A DNA stretch of 43,900 nucleotides, taken from NCBI GenBank assembly GCA_934232845.1, contig CAKQGD010000007.1, positions 1-43,900 on the forward strand. The letters are read 5' to 3'. The position numbers and the translations under genes are program-made. The notes under the pieces were generated by a model. That model did no database searches and was not told the DNA's origin. It saw nothing but the letters and a program-made list of their open reading frames with translations. This document shows positions 15,365 through 24,225 of the stretch, piece after piece (the stretch's first letter is position 1; each line of letters opens with the position of its first letter). The stretch is from an uncultured Oscillospiraceae bacterium. GTDB lineage: Bacteria > Bacillota > Clostridia > Oscillospirales > Ruminococcaceae.

Positions 15365-16855
15365 TTGACTGAAAATACACTGCTTCGTCTGCAAAACGGC
15401 AGCGACGTGCGCGGCACGGCACTCGGCGATCAGGCCAACCTGACGCCGGAAGCCGTCGGCCGCATTGCGCAGGCGTTCGTTCTGTGGCTCGCAGAACGAA
15501 GCGGCAAGCCCGCTTCGTCCCTCGCGGTCGGCGTGGGGCACGATTCCCGGGTGACGGCAGAGGTACTCAAGCGTGCCGCGCTCTCCGGCATTGCGGCGGC
15601 GGGAGCCTCGGGGTTCGACTGCGGCTTGGCGTCGACGCCGGCCATGTTTATGGGCACGGTCTATCCCGAGAGCGGCTTTGACGGCTCGGTCATGCTGACG
15701 GCAAGCCATCTGCCGATGGACCGCAACGGCATGAAATTTTTCACCCGCGCAGGCGGACTTGACAAGCCCGACATCACGGCTCTGCTCACCGCGGCAGAAA
15801 AGCTTTCTCCCGCCCAAACCGAAACAACCGGCAGGCCGTTTGATCTGATGGCGCTTTACACCGCGGATCTGCGCGAAAAAATCCGCCTCGGCGTCGGCGC
15901 GCCCGGAGGGACTCCTCCTCTTGCCGGTCTGCACGTTGCCGTCGACTGCGGCAACGGCGCGGGCGGCTTCTTTGCGGATCGGGTGCTTGCGCCGCTTGGG
16001 GCAGACGTCTCGGGCAGCCGCTATCTCGAGCCGGACGGAACTTTCCCAAACCACATTCCAAATCCCGAAAATAAAGAAGCCATGGCTGCCGCGCGTGAAG
16101 CCGTGCTGGAAAGCGGCGCCGATCTCGGCCTGGTCTTTGACACAGACGTCGACCGCATGTCCGCCGTTCTTGCAGACGGCACCGAGGTCAGCCGCGACGC
16201 GATCATCGCCATGATGGCCGCGATTTTGGCGCCGGAATATCCGGGTGCTGTCATCGTGACGGATTCGGTTACCTCGGACCACCTGACGGATTTTCTCGAA
16301 AAATCGCTGAGGCTTCGCCATCACCGCTTTAAGCGCGGCTACAAAAATGTCATCAACGAAGCCATTCGTTTGGAATCAACGGGCGTCACCGCGCCGCTCG
16401 CCATCGAGACCTCCGGCCACGGAGCGCTGTCGGAAAACTATTTTCTCGATGACGGCGCATACATGGCGGTGCGCCTGCTCTGCGCCGCCGCAAAAGAAAA
16501 GGCCGCGGGCCGTTCGCTCGGCCGCCTGATCGAAGCGCTTGTTCCCGCCTATGAGGCGCGCGAGCTTCGCATTCCGGTGCTCTGCGGCGATTTTCAGAAA
16601 ATGGGCAAAATCGTTCTCGCCGCCTTTGAAGAAAGAGCCCGTGCCGCGGGCTTTGCGGTCGCACCCAACTCCTACGAAGGAGTGCGCGTGACCTCTTCGC
16701 AGGGCTGGATGCTGCTGCGTCTCTCGCTGCATGATCCTCTGCTCCCGCTCAACATCGAGGGCAACGGCCCCGGCGACTGCGATGCGCTCTGCGATGCCGC
16801 CAAGCGGCTGCTCGCCGGATTTGATGCGCTCGATCTCAGCGTATTTCACGGATAA
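15365..16855 (+). CDS. Phosphoglucomutase/phosphomannomutase family protein
   Basis: An alpha-D-phosphohexomutase that shifts a phosphate between C1 and C6 of a hexose. The 496-residue protein has the four-domain order. The phosphoserine loop is TASHLPMDRNGMKFF near residues 115-129 (TASHLP where many have TASHNP). The metal loop DTDVDRMSA lies near residue 258, the sugar-binding ETSGHGAL near residue 345, and a C-terminal phosphate-binding SSQGWMLLRLSLHDP. The start is TTG at 15365, 5 bases after AGGAGGGG. The exact sugar is not decidable; glucose and mannose phosphates are both possible. The transketolase pair begins about 40 bases downstream and may be co-transcribed. Confidence 0.88.
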   Translation: MTENTLLRLQNGSDVRGTALGDQANLTPEAVGRIAQAFVLWLAERSGKPASSLAVGVGHDSRVTAEVLKRAALSGIAAAGASGFDCGLASTPAMFMGTVYPESGFDGSVMLTASHLPMDRNGMKFFTRAGGLDKPDITALLTAAEKLSPAQTETTGRPFDLMALYTADLREKIRLGVGAPGGTPPLAGLHVAVDCGNGAGGFFADRVLAPLGADVSGSRYLEPDGTFPNHIPNPENKEAMAAAREAVLESGADLGLVFDTDVDRMSAVLADGTEVSRDAIIAMMAAILAPEYPGAVIVTDSVTSDHLTDFLEKSLRLRHHRFKRGYKNVINEAIRLESTGVTAPLAIETSGHGALSENYFLDDGAYMAVRLLCAAAKEKAAGRSLGRLIEALVPAYEARELRIPVLCGDFQKMGKIVLAAFEERARAAGFAVAPNSYEGVRVTSSQGWMLLRLSLHDPLLPLNIEGNGPGDCDALCDAAKRLLAGFDALDLSVFHG

Positions 16856-16892
16856 AACACGTTTGGAATGAAAAGAAAGGATGTCGCAAGCA

Positions 16893-17735
16893 ATGGAAAA
16901 TTCCCGTGTCAAAGAGCTGGCTGTTCTCGCCGCAAAGGCGCGGCTCGCCGGTCTCAAGGCCGTCTATGACTGCCAGTCCGGTCATCTGGGCGGCTCATTC
17001 TCCGCGGCGGATGTACTCACCGTTCTCTATCAGGAGGTCATGCGCGTCGATCCGAAGGATCCGAAAAATCCCGGCCGCGACCGCTTTGTTCTCTCCAAGG
17101 GGCACTGCACCCCCGCGCTCTATCCCGTGTTGGCGCTGCGCGGCTTTTTTCCCATGGAGGAACTTTCGCAGTTCCGTTCGATCGACGGGCATATGTCCGG
17201 CCACGCCGAGATGCGCCACGTCAAGGGCGTCGACATGTCGACCGGTTCGCTCGGGCAGGGTCTCTCTGCCGCCGTGGGCATGGCGCTGGCGGGCAAGCTC
17301 GACAAGAAAGACTATCGCGTCTATGCGATGATGGGCGACGGCGAAATCGAAGAGGGCCAGATCTGGGAGGCCGCGATGAGCGCCGCCAAGTACAAGCTCG
17401 ACAATCTCTGCGGTATTGTGGACGTCAACGGACTGCAGATCGACGGCAAAACCGCCGACGTCATGCCGAGCGAGCCGCTCGATAAAAAGTGGAAAGCCTT
17501 CGGCTGGCACGTCGTTTTCTGCAACGGTCACGACTATGCTTCCATCCGGGCGGCGTTCGACGAAGCTGCCGCCGCCAAGGGACAGCCCACCGTCATCCTT
17601 GCGCGCACCGTCAAGGGCAAGGGCGTTTCCTTTATGGAAAACGACGCCGGCTGGCACGGCAAGGCGCCGAACGAAGAACAATATCTGAAAGCGAAGGCAG
17701 AATTGGAATCCGCCCTCGCAGAACTGGAGGGCTGA
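16893..17735 (+). CDS. Transketolase, N-terminal (thiamine diphosphate) subunit
   Basis: Half of a split transketolase, which moves two-carbon units between sugar phosphates in the non-oxidative pentose phosphate pathway. The protein has GHLGGSFSAADVLTVLYQ near the start, SKGHCTPALYP, GSLGQGLSAAVG and the diphosphate/Mg motif GDGEIEEGQIWEAAM through N (near residues 145-175). I chose the ATG at 16893 (280 residues) because AAAGGA lies 11 bases before it. The ATG at 16881 overlaps that site. The C-terminal half starts 3 bases after the stop, so the two are made together. A DXS-like or sulfoacetaldehyde-type role is unlikely from the motifs. Confidence 0.9.
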   Translation: MENSRVKELAVLAAKARLAGLKAVYDCQSGHLGGSFSAADVLTVLYQEVMRVDPKDPKNPGRDRFVLSKGHCTPALYPVLALRGFFPMEELSQFRSIDGHMSGHAEMRHVKGVDMSTGSLGQGLSAAVGMALAGKLDKKDYRVYAMMGDGEIEEGQIWEAAMSAAKYKLDNLCGIVDVNGLQIDGKTADVMPSEPLDKKWKAFGWHVVFCNGHDYASIRAAFDEAAAAKGQPTVILARTVKGKGVSFMENDAGWHGKAPNEEQYLKAKAELESALAELEG

Positions 17736-17738
17736 GCC

Positions 17739-18689
17739 ATGGCAAATAAGATCGCAACGCGCGCCGCGTACGGCGACGCTCTCGTCCGTCTGGGAGCGGT
17801 GGATCCCGACCTCGTCGTGCTCGACGCGGATCTCTCCGGCTCCACCATGTCCAAGGGGTTTTCCAAGGCGTATCCCGAGCGTTTCTTCAACATGGGCATC
17901 GCCGAGGCCAATATGGCCGGCGTCTCCGCGGGTCTGGCCGCATCGGGCAAGAAACCGTTTTGCAGCTCGTTCGCGATGTTCGCGAGCGGCCGCGCGTGGG
18001 AACAGGTGCGCAACTCCATCGCCTACCCCCGCCTCAATGTCAAGGTCGTCGGCTCGCACGGCGGTCTTTCCGTCGGCGAAGACGGCGCGACTCACCAGTG
18101 CATCGAGGATTTCGCAATCATGCGCGCCATTCCCGGCATGACGGTCGTCTGCCCCTGCGACGCAAACGAAATGAATCTGGCAGTCGAGGCGCTGCTCGCC
18201 TACGACGGCCCCGCGTATCTGCGTCTGGGCCGCCTTGCGGTCGAGACCGTCACCGATACCATCGAGGGCTACAAATTTGAACTTGGCCGCGGCGCAGTGC
18301 TGCAGGATGGCGGCGACGTCACCATCATCGCCGTCGGCATGATGGTACAGATGGCGCTGGAGGCTGCGAAGCTGCTCGAAGCAGACGGCATCTCGGCCCG
18401 CGTCATCGACATGCACACGGTCAAGCCGCTTGACACCAAGCTGGTAGAGGCCGCCGCCCGCGAAACCGGCGCGATCGTCACCACCGAAGAAGCCAACATC
18501 GTCGGCGGACTCGGCGGCGCCGTCGCCGAATTTGTCGCCGAAAACTGCCCCGTGCCCGTCGTGCGTCACGGCGTTGAGGATGAGTTCGGCCGTTCCGGCG
18601 CGGCGGCAGCCGTGCTGAAGGCTTATGGCCTCACCCCGGAAAAGATCGCCGAAAAGGCGCGTCTCGCCGTCGCGAAAAAGGGAAAGTGA
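17739..18689 (+). CDS. Transketolase, C-terminal (pyrimidine-binding) subunit
   Basis: The second half of the split transketolase. The 316-residue protein has the Pyr domain with the acidic ADLSGSTM, the key Glu in NMGIAEANMAGVSAGLA, the SFAMFASGRAWEQVRNSIAYP segment, SHGGLSVGEDGATHQ and a C-terminal transketolase domain (IIAVGMMVQMALEAAKLL). Its spacing of 3 bases from the N-terminal subunit gene implies tight coupling. The two subunits should form a heterotetramer equivalent to full-length transketolase. Confidence 0.9.
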   Translation: MANKIATRAAYGDALVRLGAVDPDLVVLDADLSGSTMSKGFSKAYPERFFNMGIAEANMAGVSAGLAASGKKPFCSSFAMFASGRAWEQVRNSIAYPRLNVKVVGSHGGLSVGEDGATHQCIEDFAIMRAIPGMTVVCPCDANEMNLAVEALLAYDGPAYLRLGRLAVETVTDTIEGYKFELGRGAVLQDGGDVTIIAVGMMVQMALEAAKLLEADGISARVIDMHTVKPLDTKLVEAAARETGAIVTTEEANIVGGLGGAVAEFVAENCPVPVVRHGVEDEFGRSGAAAAVLKAYGLTPEKIAEKARLAVAKKGK

Positions 18690-18733
18690 CAGCGGCCCGT
18701 TTTTTTGGATCGTTTGCTTTAAAAGGCGGCTTT

Positions 18734-18775
18734 GGGAGGGATTTGCTCCGCGAAATCCCTCCCGGGCGGCTTTTT
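18734..18775 (+). terminator. Terminator of the transketolase operon
   Basis: GGGAGGGATTT (18734-18744) pairs with AAATCCCTCCC (18753-18763), then GGGCGGCTTTTT. Confidence 0.85.
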
Positions 18776-18839
18776 GCTCTTTTCTCGGCAAAACGGTTTT
18801 GAATGATTTATCTCACCCGCAAGGAAAGGCTGCTTTTTT

Positions 18840-19325
18840 ATGAATGATCTTGACGGTCTGCTGCGGCAGGTCATCGCCGAGGCGCGCTCGCTTCGCATCC
18901 CGGCGGCAAAAAACATCGACCCGCATGTACAGGTCAACCGCCGGGCAGCCACACGGTTTGGCCTATGTCAGCGCAAAAACAGGCGCTGGGTGATCGAATT
19001 GTCAGAGCGCATGCTCGCCGCGCCGGAGCTTTCCTGCCGGCAGACGCTTGCGCACGAGGTGCTGCACACCTGCCCCGGCTGCATGAATCATCAGGCGCGT
19101 TGGAAAGCATACGCCGCAAAGATGAACGAAGCTTTCGGCTACGATATCCGAAGAGCAAGCGGCTGCGATTCTCTCGGCGTAGAGGACACGCGTGTTATTC
19201 GCTACCGGCTTGTCTGCGAGCGCTGCGGCGCCGAGATCGGCCGGTGCCGCCGTTCGGCGCTGATCGAGCATCCCGAGCGTTACCGCTGCCGCTGCGGCGG
19301 GAGGCTGCTGCGTGCAGAGCCTTGA
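18840..19325 (+). CDS. SprT-like zinc metalloprotein
   Basis: A 161-residue SprT-family protein. The HExxH zinc motif is LAHEVLHTCPGC (His72, Glu73, His76), with a third ligand candidate His84 in CMNHQARWK. The C-terminal third is a zinc ribbon: CxxC in VCERCGAEIGRC and CxC in YRCRCGGRLL. In eukaryotes the related SPRTN cleaves DNA-protein crosslinks; the bacterial role is not known to me. The start has AAGGAAAGG about 11 bases upstream. It lies 68 bases before the AAA protein on the same strand, with no convincing terminator between, so a shared transcript is possible. Confidence 0.82.
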   Translation: MNDLDGLLRQVIAEARSLRIPAAKNIDPHVQVNRRAATRFGLCQRKNRRWVIELSERMLAAPELSCRQTLAHEVLHTCPGCMNHQARWKAYAAKMNEAFGYDIRRASGCDSLGVEDTRVIRYRLVCERCGAEIGRCRRSALIEHPERYRCRCGGRLLRAEP

Positions 19326-19393
19326 CGCAGGAACGAACAGCTTTTTTTTTCAAAAACACCCGGATTTTTTAAAAAAAGAGAGGAAACTGCCTT

Positions 19394-21415
19394 ATGCGAA
19401 ACGATCTGGAATCACTGCTCAACAGCGTTTTCGGTTCTTCCAAAACGCGGCCAACGGCCTTCGGTACGGCGGCACAGCAAACCGAAGACCTGCTCGCTGA
19501 GGTCGAGCGCGTCAATCAGCGCATCTCCTCCGAGCTGAAACGTCAAACAGAGGCTCTCTCCGAAAAGCGCCCCGTGCCCGCATCGGCCGACCGTCTCTGC
19601 GGCGACGCAAGACGCGACGTCGCGGCGCTGCAATCTCGGCTGGAACAAGACGGCCTTGTTCAGCCGTCCGCCCGAAAAAATCCCTATCTGGAAAACCCGG
19701 GGATTTTCTCTGAAATTGAGGAGGAGGCAAAGCGCGTCGTATTCGGACAGGATGAATTTCTCCACCGCTTCGTGCTCGCGATGAAGCGCCCGTTTGCCAC
19801 CGGACACGACGAGGGCAAAGCGGAAAACGCCATTCTTGTCTGCGGCGGCGCACACACCGGGCGGCACACCGCCGTCGGCTGCGTGCTGGGTCTGATGCAG
19901 GAAAAAGAGCTTCTCCCCGCCGGAGAGGCGGCCGTAATCGATCTTTCCCGCTACGCCGCGCCAAGCGACGAGACCCTGTTTCTGCAGGACCTCTATTCGG
20001 CCCTGCTCCAAAAATCGCCGGTTCTGATCTTCGACCGGCTCGAGACCTGCCTGCCCGCCTTTGCACAGACCCTGTGCAGCCTCGCCCGCACGGGAGAGCA
20101 CCGGCTTTCCTCCCGCTATCTCATGCAGAATGGCCGTCTGATCGACGCGGGCGGCGCGCTGGCCGCGAATCCCGTTTCTTCCGTTTCGGCGGCGGATAAA
20201 TTTCTGATTTTCATCTCCACACTCAAGCCCTCTAAAATCATTGACCGCTTCGGCACGGCGTTTCTTTCGGCGTTCGGGGATGTGTGTGAAACGTCCGCCC
20301 TCACGCCCGAGGCGCTGCGCCTGATCGCAGATGCGCAGGCAAAAGCCCTTTGCCTGCAGGCGAAGGATCGCCTCGGCATGGCGCTCTCCTGCGGCGGGTC
20401 CGTCGCGGACCGGCTTTTCGCGGCCGCAGAGCCGGACAGCGGTGCGAAAAAAATCGTCGAGGCACGGCAGGAGGTGTTTTCGGCCCTCACCCAGTGGAAA
20501 CTGGAAAACGACCCCGGCCAAAACGCCGCCGTCTCTCTGAACGCTTCCCCCGGGTGGTCGGCCGCCGTGGGGGAAAGCACGTTTGACCTCTCGCCCTATC
20601 TGCCGCAGGCATACCGCGGCGCGCTTGACGAGGTGCGCCGCGAGCTTGACACGATTGTAGGACTTCACGAGGTCAAGGACTACGTTCTCTCACTTGAGGA
20701 CCATTACCGTGTACAGGCCCGTCGCCGCGCCGAGGGTATGAAAACCGCCGCCGTTTCGATGCACATGATCTTCACGGGCAACCCCGGCACCGGAAAAACG
20801 ACCATCGCACGCATCATTTCGCGCTATCTCAAGGCCATCGGCGTACTCTCGGGCGGACAGCTGGTTGAAGTTTCCCGCGCCGACCTTGTCGGACGCTATG
20901 TCGGCCACACCGCCCCTCTGACCAAGAATGTGATTGAATCCGCGCTCGGCGGTGTGCTTTTCATCGACGAGGCGTATTCGCTCTATCGGGGAAAAGATGA
21001 TTCCTTCGGCTTAGAGGCCATCGACACCCTCGTCAAAGGCATCGAGGACAACCGCGAGAATCTTGTTGTCATCCTCGCGGGCTACTCGCGTGAGATGAAG
21101 GAATTTCTGACCTCGAACTCGGGGCTGCGCTCGCGTTTTCCGAATATCATCGAATTTCCCGACTATACGGGGGAGGAGCTGCTGCGCATCACCGAAATTA
21201 ACGCTTCGCAGCGCGGCTACCGCCTTTCCGACGGCGTAAGCGGCGCTCTGCTCGAATATTACACCCGCGTACAGGCTGAGAATTCCCGCGAGAGCGGCAA
21301 CGGACGTCTCGCCCGCAACAAGCTGGAGGAGGCCATCGTCAACCAGTCGCGCCGGCTGATCGCCGAGCCGGACAGCCCTCTTGACGAGCTGCGCCTCGGC
21401 GACTTTGAACTTTGA
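19394..21415 (+). CDS. Two-module AAA protein: degenerate N-terminal module, CbxX/SpoVK-type active module
   Basis: A 673-residue protein. Residues about 25-75 are charged and helix-prone. Residues about 105-390 resemble a Clp-type AAA module (VVFGQDEFLHRFVLAMKRP, then ILVCGGAHTGRHTA). The Walker A lacks the GK[ST] lysine and the Walker B-like VLIFDRLE lacks the DE pair, so ATP hydrolysis there is unlikely. From about residue 395 comes a CbxX/CfxQ-SpoVK module with an intact Walker A (GNPGTGKTT near 462-470), Walker B (GVLFIDEA near 520), sensor VILAGYSREM, arginine finger region GLRSRFPN near 576, and a C-terminal lid. SpoVK relatives act in sporulation and CbxX in RuBisCO activation, and neither role is implied here. 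Confidence 0.8.
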   Translation: MRNDLESLLNSVFGSSKTRPTAFGTAAQQTEDLLAEVERVNQRISSELKRQTEALSEKRPVPASADRLCGDARRDVAALQSRLEQDGLVQPSARKNPYLENPGIFSEIEEEAKRVVFGQDEFLHRFVLAMKRPFATGHDEGKAENAILVCGGAHTGRHTAVGCVLGLMQEKELLPAGEAAVIDLSRYAAPSDETLFLQDLYSALLQKSPVLIFDRLETCLPAFAQTLCSLARTGEHRLSSRYLMQNGRLIDAGGALAANPVSSVSAADKFLIFISTLKPSKIIDRFGTAFLSAFGDVCETSALTPEALRLIADAQAKALCLQAKDRLGMALSCGGSVADRLFAAAEPDSGAKKIVEARQEVFSALTQWKLENDPGQNAAVSLNASPGWSAAVGESTFDLSPYLPQAYRGALDEVRRELDTIVGLHEVKDYVLSLEDHYRVQARRRAEGMKTAAVSMHMIFTGNPGTGKTTIARIISRYLKAIGVLSGGQLVEVSRADLVGRYVGHTAPLTKNVIESALGGVLFIDEAYSLYRGKDDSFGLEAIDTLVKGIEDNRENLVVILAGYSREMKEFLTSNSGLRSRFPNIIEFPDYTGEELLRITEINASQRGYRLSDGVSGALLEYYTRVQAENSRESGNGRLARNKLEEAIVNQSRRLIAEPDSPLDELRLGDFEL

Positions 21416-21427
21416 CGCAGCACAAAA

Positions 21428-21468
21428 AAGAGGTTCTGCACCGGTCTGCAGAGCCTCTTTTTATTTTT
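21428..21468 (+). terminator. Bidirectional terminator between the AAA gene and the small membrane protein
   Basis: AGAGGTTCTGCA (21429-21440) pairs with TGCAGAGCCTCT (21447-21458), with a T run on each strand. It serves the rightward AAA gene and the leftward 78-residue gene. Confidence 0.85.
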
Positions 21469-21485
21469 TTGCACCGTTCGGCGTT

Positions 21486-21722
21486 TTAGTTCTCTTTGGA
21501 ATTTTTGATTTCTTTTTTCAGCTCCTGTATTTCCTTCAAAATTTTGTCTGCCGCGCCTGCAATGATTCCGGTTAAAGCGATGATGCCCGCATAGAGAGGC
21601 CAGAGAAAGCTCTGCTCTGTCCCGCCGCCGAGAAGCTCGGCAAAGCCCATACTGATCCATCCGCCAAACGGCCAGCCGATCAGCAAAAACATACCGGCCA
21701 TTGCGCTGACAGCCTTTTCCAA
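21486..21722 (-). CDS. Small two-helix membrane protein, 78 residues, unknown function
   Basis: A gene easily missed because it starts with TTG (21722). AAAGGAGG lies 7 bases before that codon, an excellent binding site. The product has two hydrophobic helices (about residues 9-30 and 38-58), a glycine-rich turn, and a charged, coiled-coil-like tail (KILKEIQELKKEIKNSKEN). I do not recognise a family. It follows the sodium:solute symporter by 47 bases on the same strand and ends at a terminator, so it is probably the last gene of the sortase-symporter unit. Some symporters of this family have a small partner protein, so a symporter-subunit role is an inference worth testing. Confidence 0.7.
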   Translation of the reverse strand: MEKAVSAMAGMFLLIGWPFGGWISMGFAELLGGGTEQSFLWPLYAGIIALTGIIAGAADKILKEIQELKKEIKNSKEN

Positions 21723-21769
21723 AATAGAACACCTCCTTTTTTTCGAATACCTGAAAAGGGGTCCCCTTC

Positions 21770-23170
21770 TCAAGCGCGTTTTTTCCCTGCCAGCAGTCCC
21801 GCGCCCATCGTCAGCAGAGCAGCGAATACGCCGGGGAAAACCGGATCGACCGGCAGCGGAAGAAAAAGCTTGCTCAGCACGGTCGCAGACGGTCCGGCGA
21901 TAATCGCGGCCATCGCAAAGCGCGGCGGAATTTTTCCCCTGAACCAGATCGAACCGCACAGCGGAGCAAACAGCACCGCGCCGCGCAGCCCCAGCGCAAG
22001 AAAGCTCCACGACAGAATCAATGACCCCATGCCCGTGAACAAAAAGACCAGCGTCAGACACGGAATCAGCACGATCAGCCCGTTCGACAGGCGGGAAAGC
22101 GTCTTCTGCGAAGCACCGGGGTTGATGTACACATGATAAATATCGCGGGTAAAATTTGACGCAATGCCGATGGTCAGCCCCGCGCCCGCTCCGACCAGCG
22201 TAATCAGCAGGGCGCCGAGACACAGCCCCGCAAAGACGGGCGGCAGCTTTTCTATCAAAAAGAGCGGCAGCGCCGACGCAGGCACGATGCCGGGGTAATG
22301 CACCCGCATATACAGCCCGACCAAAATGGCCGCAACGCCGATCGGCGGAATCAAAAGCGCCCCCAGCAGGCACGAGCGCCGGTATACGCCGAAATCGCGC
22401 GACATCAGCAGCACCTGAAAATACGTCTGCGTCGTCACGACGCCCAAAATCAGCGACAGCCCCGCGCCGAGGTCGGTCAGCGCGCCGCGGGCCAGTACGT
22501 TAAAAAACTGTTCTGCGGGCAGAGCCGCATGCAGAACACCCCAGCCCCCGTCCGAAGTCAGCACAATCACGCCGCAGGCAGCGCAGCACAGGTATAAAAG
22601 CACGCATTTCAGCAGACCCGTCACGCCGGAGCCGCGCATTCCCCCAAACAGAATGTAGGAAATCATCAGCACGACCGTGATCACACCCGCAGCTTTCTCC
22701 GACAGGGTGCTGATCGCCGCAATCAGCGCGACGCCGGATAAGGTCTGCGATACGATGCTTAAAAAATTGCCGAACGACATCAAAAAAGCCGCGATCGACG
22801 CCGCCTTTTGTCCATACTCTGGCGCGACATACTGCGCAAGGGTGCGGTTGCCTCCAAAATAAAACGGCTTGGCAAATGGGAAAAGCAGCACCAGACACGC
22901 AAGCCCCGCGCCGAGCGTAAACCACCACGCCGAAAATCCATACGTATACGCGAGCTGCGCGGTGCCGATGGTGGACGCACCGCCGGTAATCACGCCGAGC
23001 AGGCTGCCGGTGACCAAAATCGTGCCGAGGGATTTTTCTCCCGAGGTAGAGATCCCTTTCCGGCTCGAACGCACGCCGGAGATGATTCCGGCCCCGATCA
23101 CCAGAACAATGCCCATGACTGCGCCGAGATAATGCTGCCAGTTCATAACGGCCATGAAAAACGCCCCCAT
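21770..23170 (-). CDS. Sodium:solute symporter family protein
   Basis: A 466-residue integral membrane protein of the SSS family with about 12-13 hydrophobic helices. Visible landmarks are TGSLLGVITGGASTIGTAQLAYTYGFSAWWF in the first repeat, FGGNRTLAQYVAPEYG (the signature-like loop) and GAGAGLTIGIASNFTRDIYHVYINPGAS in the second repeat. Substrate cannot be inferred; relatives carry pantothenate, proline, sugars or acids. The start is uncertain: ATG at 23170, 23155 and 23146 are all in frame, with no clear binding site except a GGGGGCG before 23155. It lies 53 bases after the sortase gene and 47 before the small membrane protein. Confidence 0.85.
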   Translation of the reverse strand: MGAFFMAVMNWQHYLGAVMGIVLVIGAGIISGVRSSRKGISTSGEKSLGTILVTGSLLGVITGGASTIGTAQLAYTYGFSAWWFTLGAGLACLVLLFPFAKPFYFGGNRTLAQYVAPEYGQKAASIAAFLMSFGNFLSIVSQTLSGVALIAAISTLSEKAAGVITVVLMISYILFGGMRGSGVTGLLKCVLLYLCCAACGVIVLTSDGGWGVLHAALPAEQFFNVLARGALTDLGAGLSLILGVVTTQTYFQVLLMSRDFGVYRRSCLLGALLIPPIGVAAILVGLYMRVHYPGIVPASALPLFLIEKLPPVFAGLCLGALLITLVGAGAGLTIGIASNFTRDIYHVYINPGASQKTLSRLSNGLIVLIPCLTLVFLFTGMGSLILSWSFLALGLRGAVLFAPLCGSIWFRGKIPPRFAMAAIIAGPSATVLSKLFLPLPVDPVFPGVFAALLTMGAGLLAGKKRA

Positions 23171-23223
23171 GTTTTAAAAAGATATTTTAACCGCGCGGCA
23201 GACCTCTGCACACCTCGGCCCCT

Positions 23224-24225
23224 TTATTCGTAAATATTTTCACAGGTTAACGCCGTGGGATTCTCCGCAACGGTGCGGTCATATTCCAGCAGCCGCCCGG
23301 CCTCTACCAGACGGCCCATAATTACAAACCGGTATCCGTTCGGGTAAGTGGGTACGATGCGGCGGCAGCAGGTTGAAAGCGTCATGATGCGGTCGTCGGG
23401 AGAAATCTCCACCCCGAAGTCAAACAGGCTCTTTGTCAGCGCCTCCTCAAGGATCGCCGTCTGCTGTTCGCGGGTGGGATTCGGCACATTATAGACAAAG
23501 CTTGTCTTGGTATGAAACGCCGCAAATACCTCAAAGACCATGCTTTCCTCCGCGGTGGCAAAAAGAAAATACGGATGTCTTTCGCAAAAAGAAATGTCCT
23601 GCCAACGCTTGAGCTCGGTAAAATGCTCATATTCCCGCGAAGCCTCCACCCCGCCGTCGGGATTCTCGTCTTTGCTGTGCGCGTACAAGACAAGATTCAG
23701 CGACTGGCTATCCCTGCCGGAAAGAACATTTCGAAAATCCGATACCACGGCGCCGTTCTTATCCTCCTCCCGGTTATCGTTGTGCGCCAGATAGTAATCG
23801 TTGTCCCCGGTCTGAAACACGGGACTGTCAATCGTAGTATCCCAAAGATACAGCCAGCCGACTGTGTCGGGATTCCCCTCCCGAAACTTACGGACATTTT
23901 CGACCATATCCTCCCGAATCTGCCAAAAATCTCTCGTTTCAGGTGCCTTTACGGCAGAAAAAGTCTCTTCCGGTTCAGACACGCCGCTCTCCGGTTCGGG
24001 CGGAGATTCCTTGCTTTGCGTCTCCTCCGAAAGCAAAGGCGGCTGTGCCTCCTCGGAAAAGGAGACTCTTTCAAAAGCACCCTGCGCCGCAAAAACGGCG
24101 GCGAACGGAAACATGCACCTCCGCCGTTTCCCCTCCTCCTCCGAATGTGCCGCGCAGCCGGACAATACAAAAGCAAAACAAAGCAGAAAGACAAAACAAC
24201 GCATAGCGGCTCTTTTTAAAAACAT
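23224..24225 (-). CDS. Class B sortase, predicted lipoprotein
   Basis: A sortase-family transpeptidase of 333 residues. The catalytic set is present: His183 in VLYAHSKDEN, Cys286 in IMTLSTCC and Arg299 in GYRFVIMGRLV. The long helical insertions and the NVRKFREGNPDTVGWLYLWDT entry are class B features. The N-terminus has a signal with lipobox Leu21-Ser-Gly-Cys24, so it may be a lipid-anchored protein rather than a membrane-spanning sortase. Residues about 55-95 are a Glu/Pro/Ser-rich linker. Start at 24225 has GAGGAG 7 bases upstream. No protein with a recognisable sorting signal lies nearby, so its substrates are elsewhere. Confidence 0.87.
   Translation of the reverse strand: MFLKRAAMRCFVFLLCFAFVLSGCAAHSEEEGKRRRCMFPFAAVFAAQGAFERVSFSEEAQPPLLSEETQSKESPPEPESGVSEPEETFSAVKAPETRDFWQIREDMVENVRKFREGNPDTVGWLYLWDTTIDSPVFQTGDNDYYLAHNDNREEDKNGAVVSDFRNVLSGRDSQSLNLVLYAHSKDENPDGGVEASREYEHFTELKRWQDISFCERHPYFLFATAEESMVFEVFAAFHTKTSFVYNVPNPTREQQTAILEEALTKSLFDFGVEISPDDRIMTLSTCCRRIVPTYPNGYRFVIMGRLVEAGRLLEYDRTVAENPTALTCENIYE

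Noticed and set aside
19394..21415. Defence-system ATPase
   Set aside because: No nuclease, toxin, reverse transcriptase or effector gene is adjacent, and the active module fits the CbxX/SpoVK family.
21486..22373. Long minus-strand frame of 295 codons inside the symporter gene
   Set aside because: Its upstream part is a shifted reading of the symporter. Only the last 78 codons, from TTG 21722, have their own binding site and a sensible membrane protein, so only those were kept.
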